From: Palsa-504 sp963767565
GTDB lineage: Bacteria; Actinomycetota; Actinomycetes; Streptosporangiales; Streptosporangiaceae
Direction: 5' to 3'
Length of the DNA stretch: 64,000 nt
NCBI GenBank assembly: GCA_963767565.1
Contig: CAVYEG010000012.1
Coordinates: 124,001 to 188,000 of the forward strand
Shown: in pieces, positions 1 through 8,770 of the stretch
How the letters are laid out: each line of letters opens with the position of its first letter
Position numbering within the stretch: position 1 is the first letter of the stretch
Notes under the pieces: model-generated
Databases searched by the model: none
The model's input: the letters and a program-made list of their open reading frames with translations, nothing else
What the model was told of the DNA's origin: nothing
Position numbers and translations under genes: made by a program

Positions 1-118
1 TCGGGGCGCACCCGTGACGGAAGGTTTCCGGTCCGCGCCGGAGGGCCGCGGCCCGGCCCGGACTGACGAGCGAAGCGAGGAGGGAAGGACGGGCCTTAAA
101 AGCGGCCCGGAGGGGCAG

Positions 119-1516
119 ATGAGAACAGAGCATGACTCGATGGGCGAGGTGCTGGTGCCGGCCGACGCGTTGTGGGGGGCGCAGACCCAGCGGGCGGTGG
201 CGAACTTCCCGATCTCCGGGGAGCGGATCGGCCGTGACCTGATCGGCGCGCTGGGCAGCATCAAGGGCGCCGCGGCCCGGGTCAACGCCGAGCTCGGGGT
301 GATCGACGCGGACATGTCCGACGCAATCGGTGACGCGGCCGCCGGCGTGGCCCGCGGCAAGTACGACGATCAGTTCCCGGTGGACGTGTTCCAGACCGGC
401 TCGGGCACCTCGAGCAACATGAACGCCAACGAGGTGATCGCGACGCTGGCCACCCGGGCGCTGGGCCGCCCGGTGCACCCGAACGACGACGTGAACGCGT
501 CCCAGTCCTCCAACGACGTCTTCCCGTCCGCCATCGCTCTGGCTGCCGTGAGGCTGTTCGTGCTGGAGCTGGTCCCCGCCCTGGAGCACCTGGCCGAGGT
601 GCTCTCGGCCAAGGCTGCTGAGTTCGAGGCGGTGGTCAAGGTCGGACGGACCCACCTGATGGACGCCGTGCCGGTGACGCTCGGACAGGAGTTCGGCGGG
701 TATGCGGCAGCGGTTCGTCACGGGGCCGAACGGATCGTGGCCATCCTCCCCCGTCTCGGTGAGCTGCCCCTCGGCGGGACCGCGGTCGGCACCGGGCTCA
801 ACGCCCCGCCCGGGTTCGCGGCCGGGACCATCGCGCATCTGGCGTCGTCGATGGGGCTGCCGCTGACCGAGGCGCGCAACCACTTCGAGGCGGCGGGTTC
901 GCGCGATGGGTTGGTCGAGGCCAGCGGCATGCTGCGGGTGGTCGCGGTCAGCCTGTACAAAATCAGCAACGACCTGCGCTGGATGGGCTCCGGGCCGATG
1001 GCCGGGCTGGGCGAGATCTTGATTCCTGACCTGCAGCCGGGGTCCTCGATCATGCCGGGCAAGGTCAACCCGGTCATCTGCGAGGCGGTCTGCCAGGTGT
1101 GCACGCAGGTGATCGGGAACGACGCGGCGGTGGCGTTCGGCGGGGCGGCGGGGAACTTCGAGCTCAACGTGATGCTGCCGGTGATCGGGCGGAACCTGCT
1201 GGCCTCCGGGCGGCTGCTGGCCGCGGTGGTGCCGCTGCTGGCCGACCGGTGCGTGGCCGGGATCACGGCTCATGCCGAGCGGATGCGCCGGCTGGCCGAG
1301 TCCTCGCCGGTCATCGTGACCGCGCTGAACTCCTACATCGGCTACGAGGCGGCCGCGCGGGTGGCGCACGAGGCGCTGGAGACCGGGCAGACGATCCGCT
1401 CGGTGGTCCTGGCGGACGGCTACGTCTCACGAGGCGAGATCACGGAGGCCCAGCTAGACGCGGCCCTGGACGTGCTGGCCATGACCGGGACCGGGCGTGG
1501 CCCCGTGAACGGGTAA
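119..1516 (+). CDS. fumC: Fumarate hydratase class II
   Basis: Reversible hydration of fumarate to L-malate in the TCA cycle; cytosolic homotetramer of the fumarase/aspartase superfamily. The protein is 465 aa, the usual class II length. Visible family motifs are TGSGTSSNMNANEV (about residues 93-106), GRTHLMDA with the conserved His (about 175-182) and the superfamily signature GSSIMPGKVNP (about 308-318) that carries the catalytic Ser loop. The frame stays open upstream, but the ATG at 119 has a good ribosome binding site (GGAGGGG) and gives the family-standard N-terminus, so it was chosen. Monocistronic as far as visible. Confidence 0.95.
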   Translation: MRTEHDSMGEVLVPADALWGAQTQRAVANFPISGERIGRDLIGALGSIKGAAARVNAELGVIDADMSDAIGDAAAGVARGKYDDQFPVDVFQTGSGTSSNMNANEVIATLATRALGRPVHPNDDVNASQSSNDVFPSAIALAAVRLFVLELVPALEHLAEVLSAKAAEFEAVVKVGRTHLMDAVPVTLGQEFGGYAAAVRHGAERIVAILPRLGELPLGGTAVGTGLNAPPGFAAGTIAHLASSMGLPLTEARNHFEAAGSRDGLVEASGMLRVVAVSLYKISNDLRWMGSGPMAGLGEILIPDLQPGSSIMPGKVNPVICEAVCQVCTQVIGNDAAVAFGGAAGNFELNVMLPVIGRNLLASGRLLAAVVPLLADRCVAGITAHAERMRRLAESSPVIVTALNSYIGYEAAARVAHEALETGQTIRSVVLADGYVSRGEITEAQLDAALDVLAMTGTGRGPVNG

Positions 1517-1585
1517 GGCACCAGCACAATCTGGTGACACTTAATCAATGCTCAGCCGCCCCCCAGAGACCTTTCAGCGATCACC

Positions 1586-3760
1586 GTGTACGGTCCTCGT
1601 ATGCACCCTTTGGCGGATAGCGGGCGCGTGATCGCCGGGCGCTACCGCCTGGAGGCTCCCATCGGCCGCGGTGCCATGGGGGTGGTGTGGCGCGCGCGGG
1701 ACCAGTTGCTGGATCGCGACGTGGCCCTGAAGGAAGTCCAGATCGCCGAGACGCTGACCGACGACGAGCGGGCCAACGCCTACCAGCGGACGCTGCGCGA
1801 GGCCAAGACCGCCGCACGGCTCAACCACCCCGGCGTGGTCACCGTCTACGACGTGGCCGAGGACGGCGGCGCCCCCTGGATCGTCATGCAACTGGTCAGC
1901 GCCCAGTCCCTGGACCAGGTGCTGGCCACTTCCGGGCCGCTCCCGCCGCGCCGGGCCGCCGAGGTGGGCCGGCAGCTGCTGTCCGCGCTGAGCGTGGCGC
2001 ACGCGGCCGGGGTCATGCACCGGGACGTCAAGCCGAGCAACGTGCTGCTCGGCCAGGACGACCGGGCCGTGCTGACCGACTTCGGCATCGCCACCTTCCA
2101 GGGTGACCCGCGGCTGACCCAGACCGGCATGGTCATGGGCTCGCCTGGCTTCACTGCGCCCGAGCGGATCCGCGGCGAGGACGCCTCGCCCGCTTCCGAC
2201 CTGTGGTCGCTCGGCGCCACCTTGTACGCGGCGGTGGAGGGGCACGGGCCGTTCGAAAAGCGCGGCGGCGCCATCACCACCATGTCCGCCATCATCAACG
2301 AGGACGCGCCGGCGGCGCCCCGGGCCGGGGCGTTCGGCCAGGTGATAGCGGCCTTGCTGCGCCGGGAGCCGGCCGACAGGCCGGATGCGGTCACGGCCGC
2401 CCGGATGATCACCGACCTGATGCCGCTGCTGCCGGCCCAGGGCGGTTCCGCCGGGTACGTGCCGACGTCGCTGTCGCCGCGGGGCGCGGTCACCCCGGAC
2501 TGGTCCGCCCCGGACTGGTCCGCGCCCGATCGGTCCGCGCCGGACTGGTCCGCCTCGGACCGGTCCGCGCCCGCCCGGTCCGCGCCCGCGTGGTCCGCGC
2601 CGGCCCGGTCCGCTCCGGCGGACCAGACGATGGCCGAGGACCCGTCCGGCCCGGCCGCGCCGGGCGCGATCACGCCGGGCGGGGGCCAGCCGGCGCTGGG
2701 CAGTACGTCCGCCACCCGGCCGCAGCCGGTGCTGGAGGCCGGGGCCAGCGCGCCGTCGGGCTCCTCCCCGTCGTCGTCCCCGTCGGGTTACTCGCCGTCG
2801 TCGTCGTCGTCCTGGCCTGCGCCGCCGCCCGCGGACTTCTCGTCCTGGTATGACCAGTCGCCGCGGTCGGGTTCGGCCGCACCGTGGCCCGGCGGGGCTT
2901 ACCCGCCGGGCGGCGCCGCCGCGCCCGGGGCCGGGGCCGCCTCGTCGTCCGGGGCCGGGTCACGATCCGGGGCCGCCACGCCGTCCGGCGCTGCCTCGGC
3001 GGCCGGTGGCCCGGGCCGGTCGGGAGCCGCGGCGCCGCCCGGCTCGTGGCCGGACTACCAGCCGGGTACACCGCCGCGGCGGCGGTCGGGGCTGTGGTGG
3101 AAGATCGGCCTGGTGGTGCTGGCCGTGCTGGGCGCGGCCGCGGGCGCCGCCACCATCATCCTGCTGAACCACCACACGCCGGGCAGCCCCGCGAACGGTT
3201 CGTCGTCGTCCGCGGGCTCGACCACGCTGCCGCCGGCCAGCACCGCCCCGCAGATCGTCAACGCCATCAACGCTCCGTCCACGGCGCTGCCGAGCGGGTG
3301 GACCACGCTCACCCACCAGGCGGCGGGCGGCGAGACCGCGGGCTTCACGATCGGGTACCCGGCCAGCTGGACGCCCTCGACCAGCGGCAACCAGACCTAC
3401 CTGCGGGATCGGTCGGCCAACGTCAACATGCTCATCGACCTGACGCCGCACACCTACCCGAACGACATGCTGCGGGAAGCAGAGTTCATCAAGCAACAGT
3501 CGCTGGCCCAGAACCGCTTCCCCGGCTACACCCAGCTCGGGCTGGCCTCGACCACGGTCCGGGGCACCCCCGGGGCGTACTGGAAGTTCATCTGGATGAA
3601 CAACGGCACCTCGCAGGAAGCGATCGACCTGCTGGTCGTGCTGCAGACCAAGGCGGGCCCCCAGTCGTACGCGCTGTACATGACCGCGCCGACCAGCGCG
3701 TGGAACCAGTGGCGGCCCACGTTCGACGCCGAGGTCGAGACCTTCGCGCCGCGGACCTGA
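1586..3760 (+). CDS. Membrane Ser/Thr protein kinase (PknB-like) with extracellular domain
   Basis: Receptor-type Hanks kinase. The N-terminal kinase domain spans about residues 17-280: glycine loop IGRGAMGVV, VALKEV with the ATP-binding Lys, catalytic loop HRDVKPSN (about 145-152) and DFG (about 165). A Pro/Ser/Ala-rich juxtamembrane linker follows, containing about eight WSAP/RSAP pentad repeats (about 301-346). One transmembrane helix lies at about 505-527, then an extracellular region of about 190 aa beginning with a Ser/Thr-rich stalk. That last domain has no PASTA repeats; it looks like a compact PsbP/LpqN-like fold, which is inference. The start is GTG 1586 or ATG 1601; either keeps the kinase domain whole. 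Confidence 0.9.
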   Translation: MYGPRMHPLADSGRVIAGRYRLEAPIGRGAMGVVWRARDQLLDRDVALKEVQIAETLTDDERANAYQRTLREAKTAARLNHPGVVTVYDVAEDGGAPWIVMQLVSAQSLDQVLATSGPLPPRRAAEVGRQLLSALSVAHAAGVMHRDVKPSNVLLGQDDRAVLTDFGIATFQGDPRLTQTGMVMGSPGFTAPERIRGEDASPASDLWSLGATLYAAVEGHGPFEKRGGAITTMSAIINEDAPAAPRAGAFGQVIAALLRREPADRPDAVTAARMITDLMPLLPAQGGSAGYVPTSLSPRGAVTPDWSAPDWSAPDRSAPDWSASDRSAPARSAPAWSAPARSAPADQTMAEDPSGPAAPGAITPGGGQPALGSTSATRPQPVLEAGASAPSGSSPSSSPSGYSPSSSSSWPAPPPADFSSWYDQSPRSGSAAPWPGGAYPPGGAAAPGAGAASSSGAGSRSGAATPSGAASAAGGPGRSGAAAPPGSWPDYQPGTPPRRRSGLWWKIGLVVLAVLGAAAGAATIILLNHHTPGSPANGSSSSAGSTTLPPASTAPQIVNAINAPSTALPSGWTTLTHQAAGGETAGFTIGYPASWTPSTSGNQTYLRDRSANVNMLIDLTPHTYPNDMLREAEFIKQQSLAQNRFPGYTQLGLASTTVRGTPGAYWKFIWMNNGTSQEAIDLLVVLQTKAGPQSYALYMTAPTSAWNQWRPTFDAEVETFAPRT

Positions 3761-3791
3761 GCTTGACGGCCTGACCTGAGCTTGACGGCCG
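3754..3791 (+). repeat. 19-bp tandem duplication over the kinase stop codon
   Basis: Two adjacent copies of a 19-base unit (GACCTGAGCTTGACGGCCT, last base variable). The first contains the TGA stop of the kinase gene, so the second copy carries a redundant stop. It looks like a recent slippage or duplication event. Confidence 0.75.
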
Positions 3792-3832
3792 CGAGGCCGG
3801 GGGCCCCGCGGCCGCCGAGCGGTTGCCGCTTC

Positions 3833-4552
3833 CTAGTACCAGCCGGTGGCCTGCTCGTGGTCCCACGCGCCGCAAGGGGACCCGTAGGTGGACTTGATGT
3901 ACTCCAGGCCCCACCTGATCTGCGTGGCCGCGTAGGTCTGCCAGTCCGGGCCCGCGCTGGCCATCCGCGAGCCGGGAAGCGCCTGCGGGATCCCGTACGC
4001 GCCCGAGCCCGCGTTGTAGGCGGTCACGCTCCAGCCGCTCTCGTGCGCCCACAGCGGATCCAGGCAGGAGAACTGGCTGGACGACCAGCCGAACGAACCC
4101 AGCATGGCCTCGGCGACCTGCTGCGGTGAGCCGGAAGCCACCGGGGTCGCCGTCGGCGAACTGGCCGGCTGGCCAGTGGTGGGCTGAGCGGTGGGCTGAG
4201 CGGTGGGCTGAGCGGCCTGCCAGCGGGAAGCGGTGATCCGCGCGGCCAGGTCCCTGATCTGCAAGGTCTCCTGGGCCTGGTTCACGTCGAGGGCCTGACT
4301 CGCGCCGGGGGCCAGAGCGTGGGCCGCGCTGACCGGCACGAGGGCCAAGGACGCCCCGGCCGGTGCGAGCCGGTCTGTCAGGGCCGAGCGGACGCCACTG
4401 ACGTCATGTCCGCCGCTGGCCGCGGGACGTGAGGTCCCCTGCGGCCAGGTGGCCGCGGCCGCCGACGCGGCGGTGGCGACGGAGAACGCGCCGGCTGCGA
4501 TGAGGGCGATGGCCCTGGATCGGCTGCAGTGAATCTTCCGGTGCCGTGACAA
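3833..4552 (-). CDS. Secreted lytic transglycosylase-like protein (paralogue 1)
   Basis: Probable peptidoglycan-cleaving exported protein, 239 aa. It starts with TTG at 4552 (MSRHRK...), preceded by GAAAGG; a signal peptide with a hydrophobic core and Ala-rich cleavage region covers about residues 12-35. A linker with PTAQPTAQPT repeats leads to a C-terminal SLT-like domain of about 76 aa with HESGW (probable catalytic Glu near 171), GAYGIPQALPGS, WGLEYI and a C-terminal aromatic pair (WY). The next gene leftwards on the same strand is a clear paralogue with the same TTG start and MSRHR-type N-terminus. Enzyme class is inferred from the motif pattern. Confidence 0.85.
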   Translation of the reverse strand: MSRHRKIHCSRSRAIALIAAGAFSVATAASAAAATWPQGTSRPAASGGHDVSGVRSALTDRLAPAGASLALVPVSAAHALAPGASQALDVNQAQETLQIRDLAARITASRWQAAQPTAQPTAQPTTGQPASSPTATPVASGSPQQVAEAMLGSFGWSSSQFSCLDPLWAHESGWSVTAYNAGSGAYGIPQALPGSRMASAGPDWQTYAATQIRWGLEYIKSTYGSPCGAWDHEQATGWY

Positions 4553-4752
4553 AGGGACCTTTCGGTGGTTCGCGTCACGCGATCTGCTTCACCCCCGATC
4601 GCCACGGCCAGCCCGCGGGCTGGCCGGCATCTGCACGTGAGACGTGGCGCGGGTCAGGGCGCCGGGCTGGCTCGAAAGCCGCCATCACACGGGCGGGGTG
4701 CTGTCGGCTTCCTACCATGCCGGACGGCAATGCGCGCGGTGACCGAATTCGG

Positions 4753-4768
4753 TGTGAGGTAGATCACC
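4753..4768. promoter_or_regulatory. Candidate Crp-type binding site upstream of transglycosylase 1
   Basis: TGTGAGGTAGATCACC matches the CRP-family consensus TGTGA-N6-TCACA with a single mismatch and contains a perfect GTGA-N6-TCAC palindrome. It lies about 200 bases upstream of the TTG start at 4552, in a 484-base gap (4553-5036) with no convincing gene. The gap also holds A/T-rich stretches around 4960-4985. Actinobacterial Crp proteins are known to control rpf-type muralytic genes, so the location makes sense, but function is inferred. Confidence 0.45.
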
Positions 4769-5036
4769 AGGGATTGCGCCGCCGTCGGCCGATTGCCGGA
4801 AATCGCGCATTTACCTAAGCATTCGCCGGTTAGCGAACAGCTAGGCGGCGCTCTATGATGAAACTCACACTGATGCTCAAACTTCTCATCCGGTTCGATA
4901 GCAGGCACCTCCTGTTGCGCTAATCCGGCCATCATCATGGCCACGGCGCTATCGGATGAACGCGATTACTTTACATTAAGTAGTAGTGGAATCACGCGAT
5001 GTAGGCGCTGCAATAGGGAATCCGGCGTTTCCGGGC

Positions 5037-5744
5037 TCAGTAGTACCCGTTCCGCTCCTCGAAAGCCCAGGCGCTACAGGGGTTCCCGTATATGGCCTTG
5101 ATGTAGCCCAGGCCCCATTTGATCTGCGTGGCCGGGTTCGTCTGCCAGTCGGCCCCGGCGCTGGCCATCTTGCTCCCCGGCAGGGCCTGCGGGATGCCGT
5201 AGGCGCCGCTGGCGTTCTCGGCGTCGTACACCCAGCCGCTCTCCCGGTTCCAGATGTCAACCAGGCAGCCGAAGTACGTGGTCGGGCTGAAGCCGAAGCT
5301 GCCCATCATGTTGTAGGCGATGGACTGGGCGGTGTTCGGGTTGGGAGGCGTGGAGGTCACGTACACGATGCCCCCGCCGGCCCCCGTACCCGTCCCGGTC
5401 CCGGTCCCGGTCCCGGTCCCGCCGGCCGGGTTAGCGGCGGCGACCTCGGCGGGCGAGGCCAGCTTGGGCTTGGCCACCACGGTGAGCGTGCGGGCCGCGG
5501 CGGTCATCGCGATCAGCTGCGCGCGTTCGGCCTCCAGCAAGGTCATGGTGTGACTGCCCGGCACCGCCTCGACGGCCTCGGCCACGCTGAACGCGCCCGA
5601 TCCGGGGGCGAATACTCTGGCCCCGACGGCCACGGCGATGACCGCTAGCACGGCGATTACCGTGACGGGAAAGACAATGCCGACACGCCGGATCAGGCCC
5701 CGCTTACGCCGATTGCTGCGCGTCCCCGTCCGGTGTCGCGACAA
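5037..5744 (-). CDS. Secreted or anchored lytic transglycosylase-like protein (paralogue 2)
   Basis: Paralogue of the gene at 3833-4552. The reading frame is open further upstream (to GTG at 5900, with an ATG at 5777). The TTG at 5744 was chosen because it gives the same SRHR N-terminus as paralogue 1, and because an AAAGGA ribosome binding site precedes it exactly as there. The resulting 235-aa protein has a basic N-terminus, one hydrophobic helix (about 22-45, signal or anchor), a Gly-Thr repeat linker encoded by a tandem 6-bp array near 5390-5420, and the C-terminal domain with NRESGW (probable catalytic Glu near 168), SGAYGIPQALPGSKMASAG and a terminal YY. Confidence 0.82.
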   Translation of the reverse strand: MSRHRTGTRSNRRKRGLIRRVGIVFPVTVIAVLAVIAVAVGARVFAPGSGAFSVAEAVEAVPGSHTMTLLEAERAQLIAMTAAARTLTVVAKPKLASPAEVAAANPAGGTGTGTGTGTGTGAGGGIVYVTSTPPNPNTAQSIAYNMMGSFGFSPTTYFGCLVDIWNRESGWVYDAENASGAYGIPQALPGSKMASAGADWQTNPATQIKWGLGYIKAIYGNPCSAWAFEERNGYY

Positions 5745-5990
5745 GGCGGTCCTTTCTGTGGTCCTCTCTGGGGCCATATCCCGCCGGAGACCCGATGCCG
5801 CCTCGATGTTGGCCGGCATTCCCGGTGCGGGCTGCGCGATAACCGCCGCGACGCTGACCCGCCGCGCCTGATCCGGTGCGCCTGAAGGCCCGCCTCGCAC
5901 AAGTACCGCTGGCGGTTAACGATGCCAGAAAGAACACCGGAATGCGCGGCACTTCGACCAGAAAATCCCCCGCTGCTATACCGGCCGGCC

Positions 5991-6029
5991 GGTTACTGTA
6001 ATCACAAGGCAATAACACCGGTTGTAACC
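5991..6029. promoter_or_regulatory. Inverted repeat and Crp-like half-site between divergent genes
   Basis: GGTTAC (5991-5996) and GTAACC (6024-6029) form a spaced inverted repeat. Inside it, read on the minus strand, is TGTGATTACAGTAACC, with one good CRP half-site and one poor one. It lies between transglycosylase 2 (leftward) and the acyl-CoA ligase (rightward). The rest of the 357-base gap shows no gene. This is a weak call, recorded because paralogue 1 has a better site in the comparable position. Confidence 0.25.
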
Positions 6030-6101
6030 AACGCGGATCAGGCCGTCCGGCCGCGGCCGCCGGGCTGCCCAGGCGGCGGTGCGGCTGCGACAATCGCGGG
6101 T

Positions 6102-7682
6102 ATGGAAACACCCCTGTCGCCCCTGGACTTCGCCCGCCGTACGCGGCGCCTGCACGCCGACCGGGAGGCGGTGGTCGACGGCGAGCTCCGCCTGACCTAC
6201 CGGCAGTTCTTCGACCGCTGCGACCGCTGGTCCGCGGCGCTGCAGGGGCTGGGGGTCGGCCAGTCGGACCGGGTCGCCACGATCGCGCCCAACACGCACG
6301 CGCAGCTGGAGTCGTTCTACGCCGTGCCGCAAATCGGGGCGGTCCTGGTCCCGGTCAATTACCGGCTGACCGCGGAAGACTTCGTGTACATCGTTAACCA
6401 CTCCGGGTCGACGGTGGTCTGCGTGCACCGCGACTACCTGGAGCTGATCGATGGCGTCCGGGACCGGATGCCCGAGGTCGAGCACTTCGTGGCGTTCGAG
6501 GGCGCCGCGGGCGCCGGCGGGGACTGGCTGGACTACGAGGCGGCCATCGCCGCCGCCGGCCCCGGCTTCGACCGGCCGGAGATCGGCGAGCGGGACCTGA
6601 TCTCGATCAACTACACCAGCGGCACCACGGCCCGGCCCAAGGGCGTGATGATCACCCACCGCAACGCCGCGATCAACACGATCGGCACCCTGCTGCACCT
6701 GCCCATGCCCGTGGGCGAGCGGTACCTGTGGACGCTGCCCATGTTCCACGCCAACGGCTGGACCTTCACCTGGACGGTGACGGCGGCCGCGGGCACCCAC
6801 CTCTGCCTGCGCAAGGTCGACCCGGCCACGGTGTTCGGCCTGATCAGGGACGAGCACGTGGCCCGGCTGTGCGCCGCGCCGACCGTGCTGATCTCGCTGG
6901 CCGGCGCGTCCGCTGAGGTCCGCGGCGAGGTGCCGCCCGGCGTGCGGGTCATCACGGCCGGGGCACCGCCCGCGGCCGCTACCATCGAGCGGATGGAGGG
7001 GTCGTTCGGCTGGGAGGTGACCCAGGTCTACGGCCTGACCGAGACGGCGCCGTTCATCACGGTCTGCGCGCCGCTGCCCGAGCACGAGGACCTGCCGCCC
7101 GCCGACCGCGCGGTCATCAAGGCGCGGCAGGGCGTCGAGCTGCTGACCTCAGGCGAGCTGCGGGTGGTGGACCCGGATGGGCAGGAGGTGCCCGCCGACG
7201 GGCAGACCGTGGGCGAGATCGTGGTCCGCGGCAACGTGGTCATGGCGGGTTACTACCGCGACCCCGAGGCGACCGAGCGGGCCATGGGCGACGGCTGGTT
7301 CCACACCGGTGACGCCGCGGTGGTCCACGCCGACGGCTACACGGAGATCCGCGACCGGCTCAAGGACGTGATCATCAGCGGCGGCGAGAACATCTCCTCG
7401 GTGGAGGTCGAGGGCGCGCTGCTGCGCCACCCGGCCATCCAGGAGGTCGCGATCGTCGGCCTGCCGCACGAGAAGTGGGGCGAGACGCCGCACGCCTTCG
7501 TGGTGCCGGCCGCGGGCGCCGCCGCCAGCGAGGACGAGATCATCGCCTTCGCCCGGGACAGCCTGGCCCACTTCAAGGCGCCGCACGGCGTGACCTTCGT
7601 CAGCGAGCTGCCGAAGACCGCGACCGGCAAGATCCAGAAGTTCGTCCTGCGCAAGGGGGCGCCCAACCTCGCCGCCCAGTAA
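6102..7682 (+). CDS. Acyl-CoA synthetase (AMP-binding, fatty acid-CoA ligase-like)
   Basis: ATP-dependent activation of a carboxylic acid to its CoA thioester through an acyl-adenylate; ANL superfamily, 526 aa. Motifs: P-loop-like YTSGTTARPKGV (about 171-182), YGLTE (about 310), GWFHTGD (about 398-404), DRLKDVIISGGENIS hinge region and PKTATGKIQK with the C-terminal catalytic Lys (about 504-513). All are intact, so the enzyme should be active. The substrate cannot be read from sequence; the architecture resembles medium/long-chain or 3-methylmercaptopropionyl-CoA type ligases. The ATG at 6102 (METPLSPLDF) starts just before the conserved domain and was preferred over an extended frame from 5922. 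It converges on ndk with a 7-base gap. Confidence 0.92.
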   Translation: METPLSPLDFARRTRRLHADREAVVDGELRLTYRQFFDRCDRWSAALQGLGVGQSDRVATIAPNTHAQLESFYAVPQIGAVLVPVNYRLTAEDFVYIVNHSGSTVVCVHRDYLELIDGVRDRMPEVEHFVAFEGAAGAGGDWLDYEAAIAAAGPGFDRPEIGERDLISINYTSGTTARPKGVMITHRNAAINTIGTLLHLPMPVGERYLWTLPMFHANGWTFTWTVTAAAGTHLCLRKVDPATVFGLIRDEHVARLCAAPTVLISLAGASAEVRGEVPPGVRVITAGAPPAAATIERMEGSFGWEVTQVYGLTETAPFITVCAPLPEHEDLPPADRAVIKARQGVELLTSGELRVVDPDGQEVPADGQTVGEIVVRGNVVMAGYYRDPEATERAMGDGWFHTGDAAVVHADGYTEIRDRLKDVIISGGENISSVEVEGALLRHPAIQEVAIVGLPHEKWGETPHAFVVPAAGAAASEDEIIAFARDSLAHFKAPHGVTFVSELPKTATGKIQKFVLRKGAPNLAAQ

Positions 7683-7689
7683 GGCCGGG

Positions 7690-8196
7690 TTACCAGCCGA
7701 AGGCCTCGGCCAGGCTGCGGTACGAGAACAGCTCGTTCTTGTCGAACCACAGGTCGACCTCGTACTCCGCCTCGTCCCGCTTGCCCGAGGCGTGCACCAG
7801 GTTGGCCACCGCCTTGCCGGTGGCCACGGCCACCGCCTTGGACTGGTGCGCGAAGTCACCCCGGATGGAACCGGGAGGCGCCTCGTTCGGGTATGTGGAG
7901 CCGACGATCTTGCGCACCGTGGCCACGGCGTCCTCGCCCTCGACCACCAGCGCGATGACCGGGCCGTGCTGCATGAACTCCGCGGTGGCGTTGTAGACGG
8001 CCGGTCCCAGCCGCTCTTCCAAGTCGAAGTAGTGCTTGCGGGTGAACTCGGCGTCCATCTCGCGCATCTTCACGCCGATGATCTTCAGCGAGGCATCCTC
8101 GAACCGCTGAATGATACGTCCGGCCAATCCGCGGGCTACGGCATCCGGCTTGAGCACGACGAGCGTGCGCTCCTGCAATGGCTGAGAGTCGGCCAC
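7690..8196 (-). CDS. ndk: Nucleoside diphosphate kinase, long form
   Basis: Transfers the gamma phosphate from ATP to NDPs through a phospho-His. The protein is 168 aa, longer than the typical bacterial ~136-140 aa. The ERTLVVLKPDAVARGL N-terminus, the Arg/Thr binding segment (GSTYPNEAPPGSIRGDF) and the active-site His in ANLVHASG are present. Extra residues follow the active site (KRDEAEYEVDLWFDKNELF). The start is GTG 8196 behind a clear AAAGGA site; an upstream in-frame start at 8247 adds 17 non-conserved residues. The protein ends with AEAFGW. Confidence 0.92.
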   Translation of the reverse strand: MADSQPLQERTLVVLKPDAVARGLAGRIIQRFEDASLKIIGVKMREMDAEFTRKHYFDLEERLGPAVYNATAEFMQHGPVIALVVEGEDAVATVRKIVGSTYPNEAPPGSIRGDFAHQSKAVAVATGKAVANLVHASGKRDEAEYEVDLWFDKNELFSYRSLAEAFGW

Positions 8197-8284
8197 GGTA
8201 GTCCTTTCACTTTCCTGGGTTGTCACAGGGTAGCGGCCAGCGTTCACGCATTGGTACGCACTGTTGGTCAGCGAGTCGCGGTGG

Positions 8285-8347
8285 CCGGCCGGGCGCCACC
8301 GCCAGGATGAGGCAGGCGACCGTGAACTGCGGCAGCACGGCGGTCAC
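8285..8347 (-). pseudogene. LysE-family transporter N-terminal remnant
   Basis: From a GTG at 8347, preceded by GGAGGAG and overlapping an upstream stop as GTGA, the frame reads TAVLPQFTVACLILAVAPG, the typical first helix of LysE/RhtB amino-acid exporters. The expected PGPAT follows only after a one-base shift, and then all similarity is lost. About 20 codons survive of a normal ~210. The rest of the 574-base gap up to 8770 contains no convincing gene; the frame to the right on the minus strand (about 8348-8500) may be a second decayed coding region. Confidence 0.35.
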
Positions 8348-8770
8348 GTGCCTGGCGATCTCCTCCCCACGGCCTGATTACACCTCCCAGCGGTGGCGGC
8401 TGCAATGCCTGCCGAGGGCCGGTCTGGGACGAGCAGCACGGCGAGGGGCACGCCGAGGTCGTCGAGTTCGTCTGGGTGCCAGGTCAGGTCCGGCAGCTCT
8501 CCGCTTCTTCGTGACCGCTGATGCACCGGAGAGTTTCCGTGATTGTGGACAGAAACCCCGGTCAGACGACGGTAGAAGTCCACGATATTCGAATTCCCGT
8601 TTGGCAAGCGGCCCGGGCGGGCGGGCTGGGGCGGGCGGCAGGTTGGCAGGCGGGCGAAAAAGTTCTCATCGCGGCGATAGGGGCTCGATCGCGGGGTAGC
8701 TGGGGCGGCGAAACTGGCGGTCTGGGCCAGGATCCGGCCCGGGCCGCCCGGCCTACGGTTAGGAGTCTGC

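Noticed and set aside
4553..5036. c-di-AMP (ydaO-type) riboswitch upstream of the transglycosylase genes
   Set aside because: Such riboswitches are common before actinobacterial muralytic genes, so both upstream regions were read on the minus strand for the conserved blocks; the GGGGGACCCA-like and AGCTAACCC-like segments were not found.
7149..7859. Antisense frame across the acyl-CoA ligase and ndk ends
   Set aside because: It spans the convergent 3' ends of two well-supported genes and shows no conserved motif.
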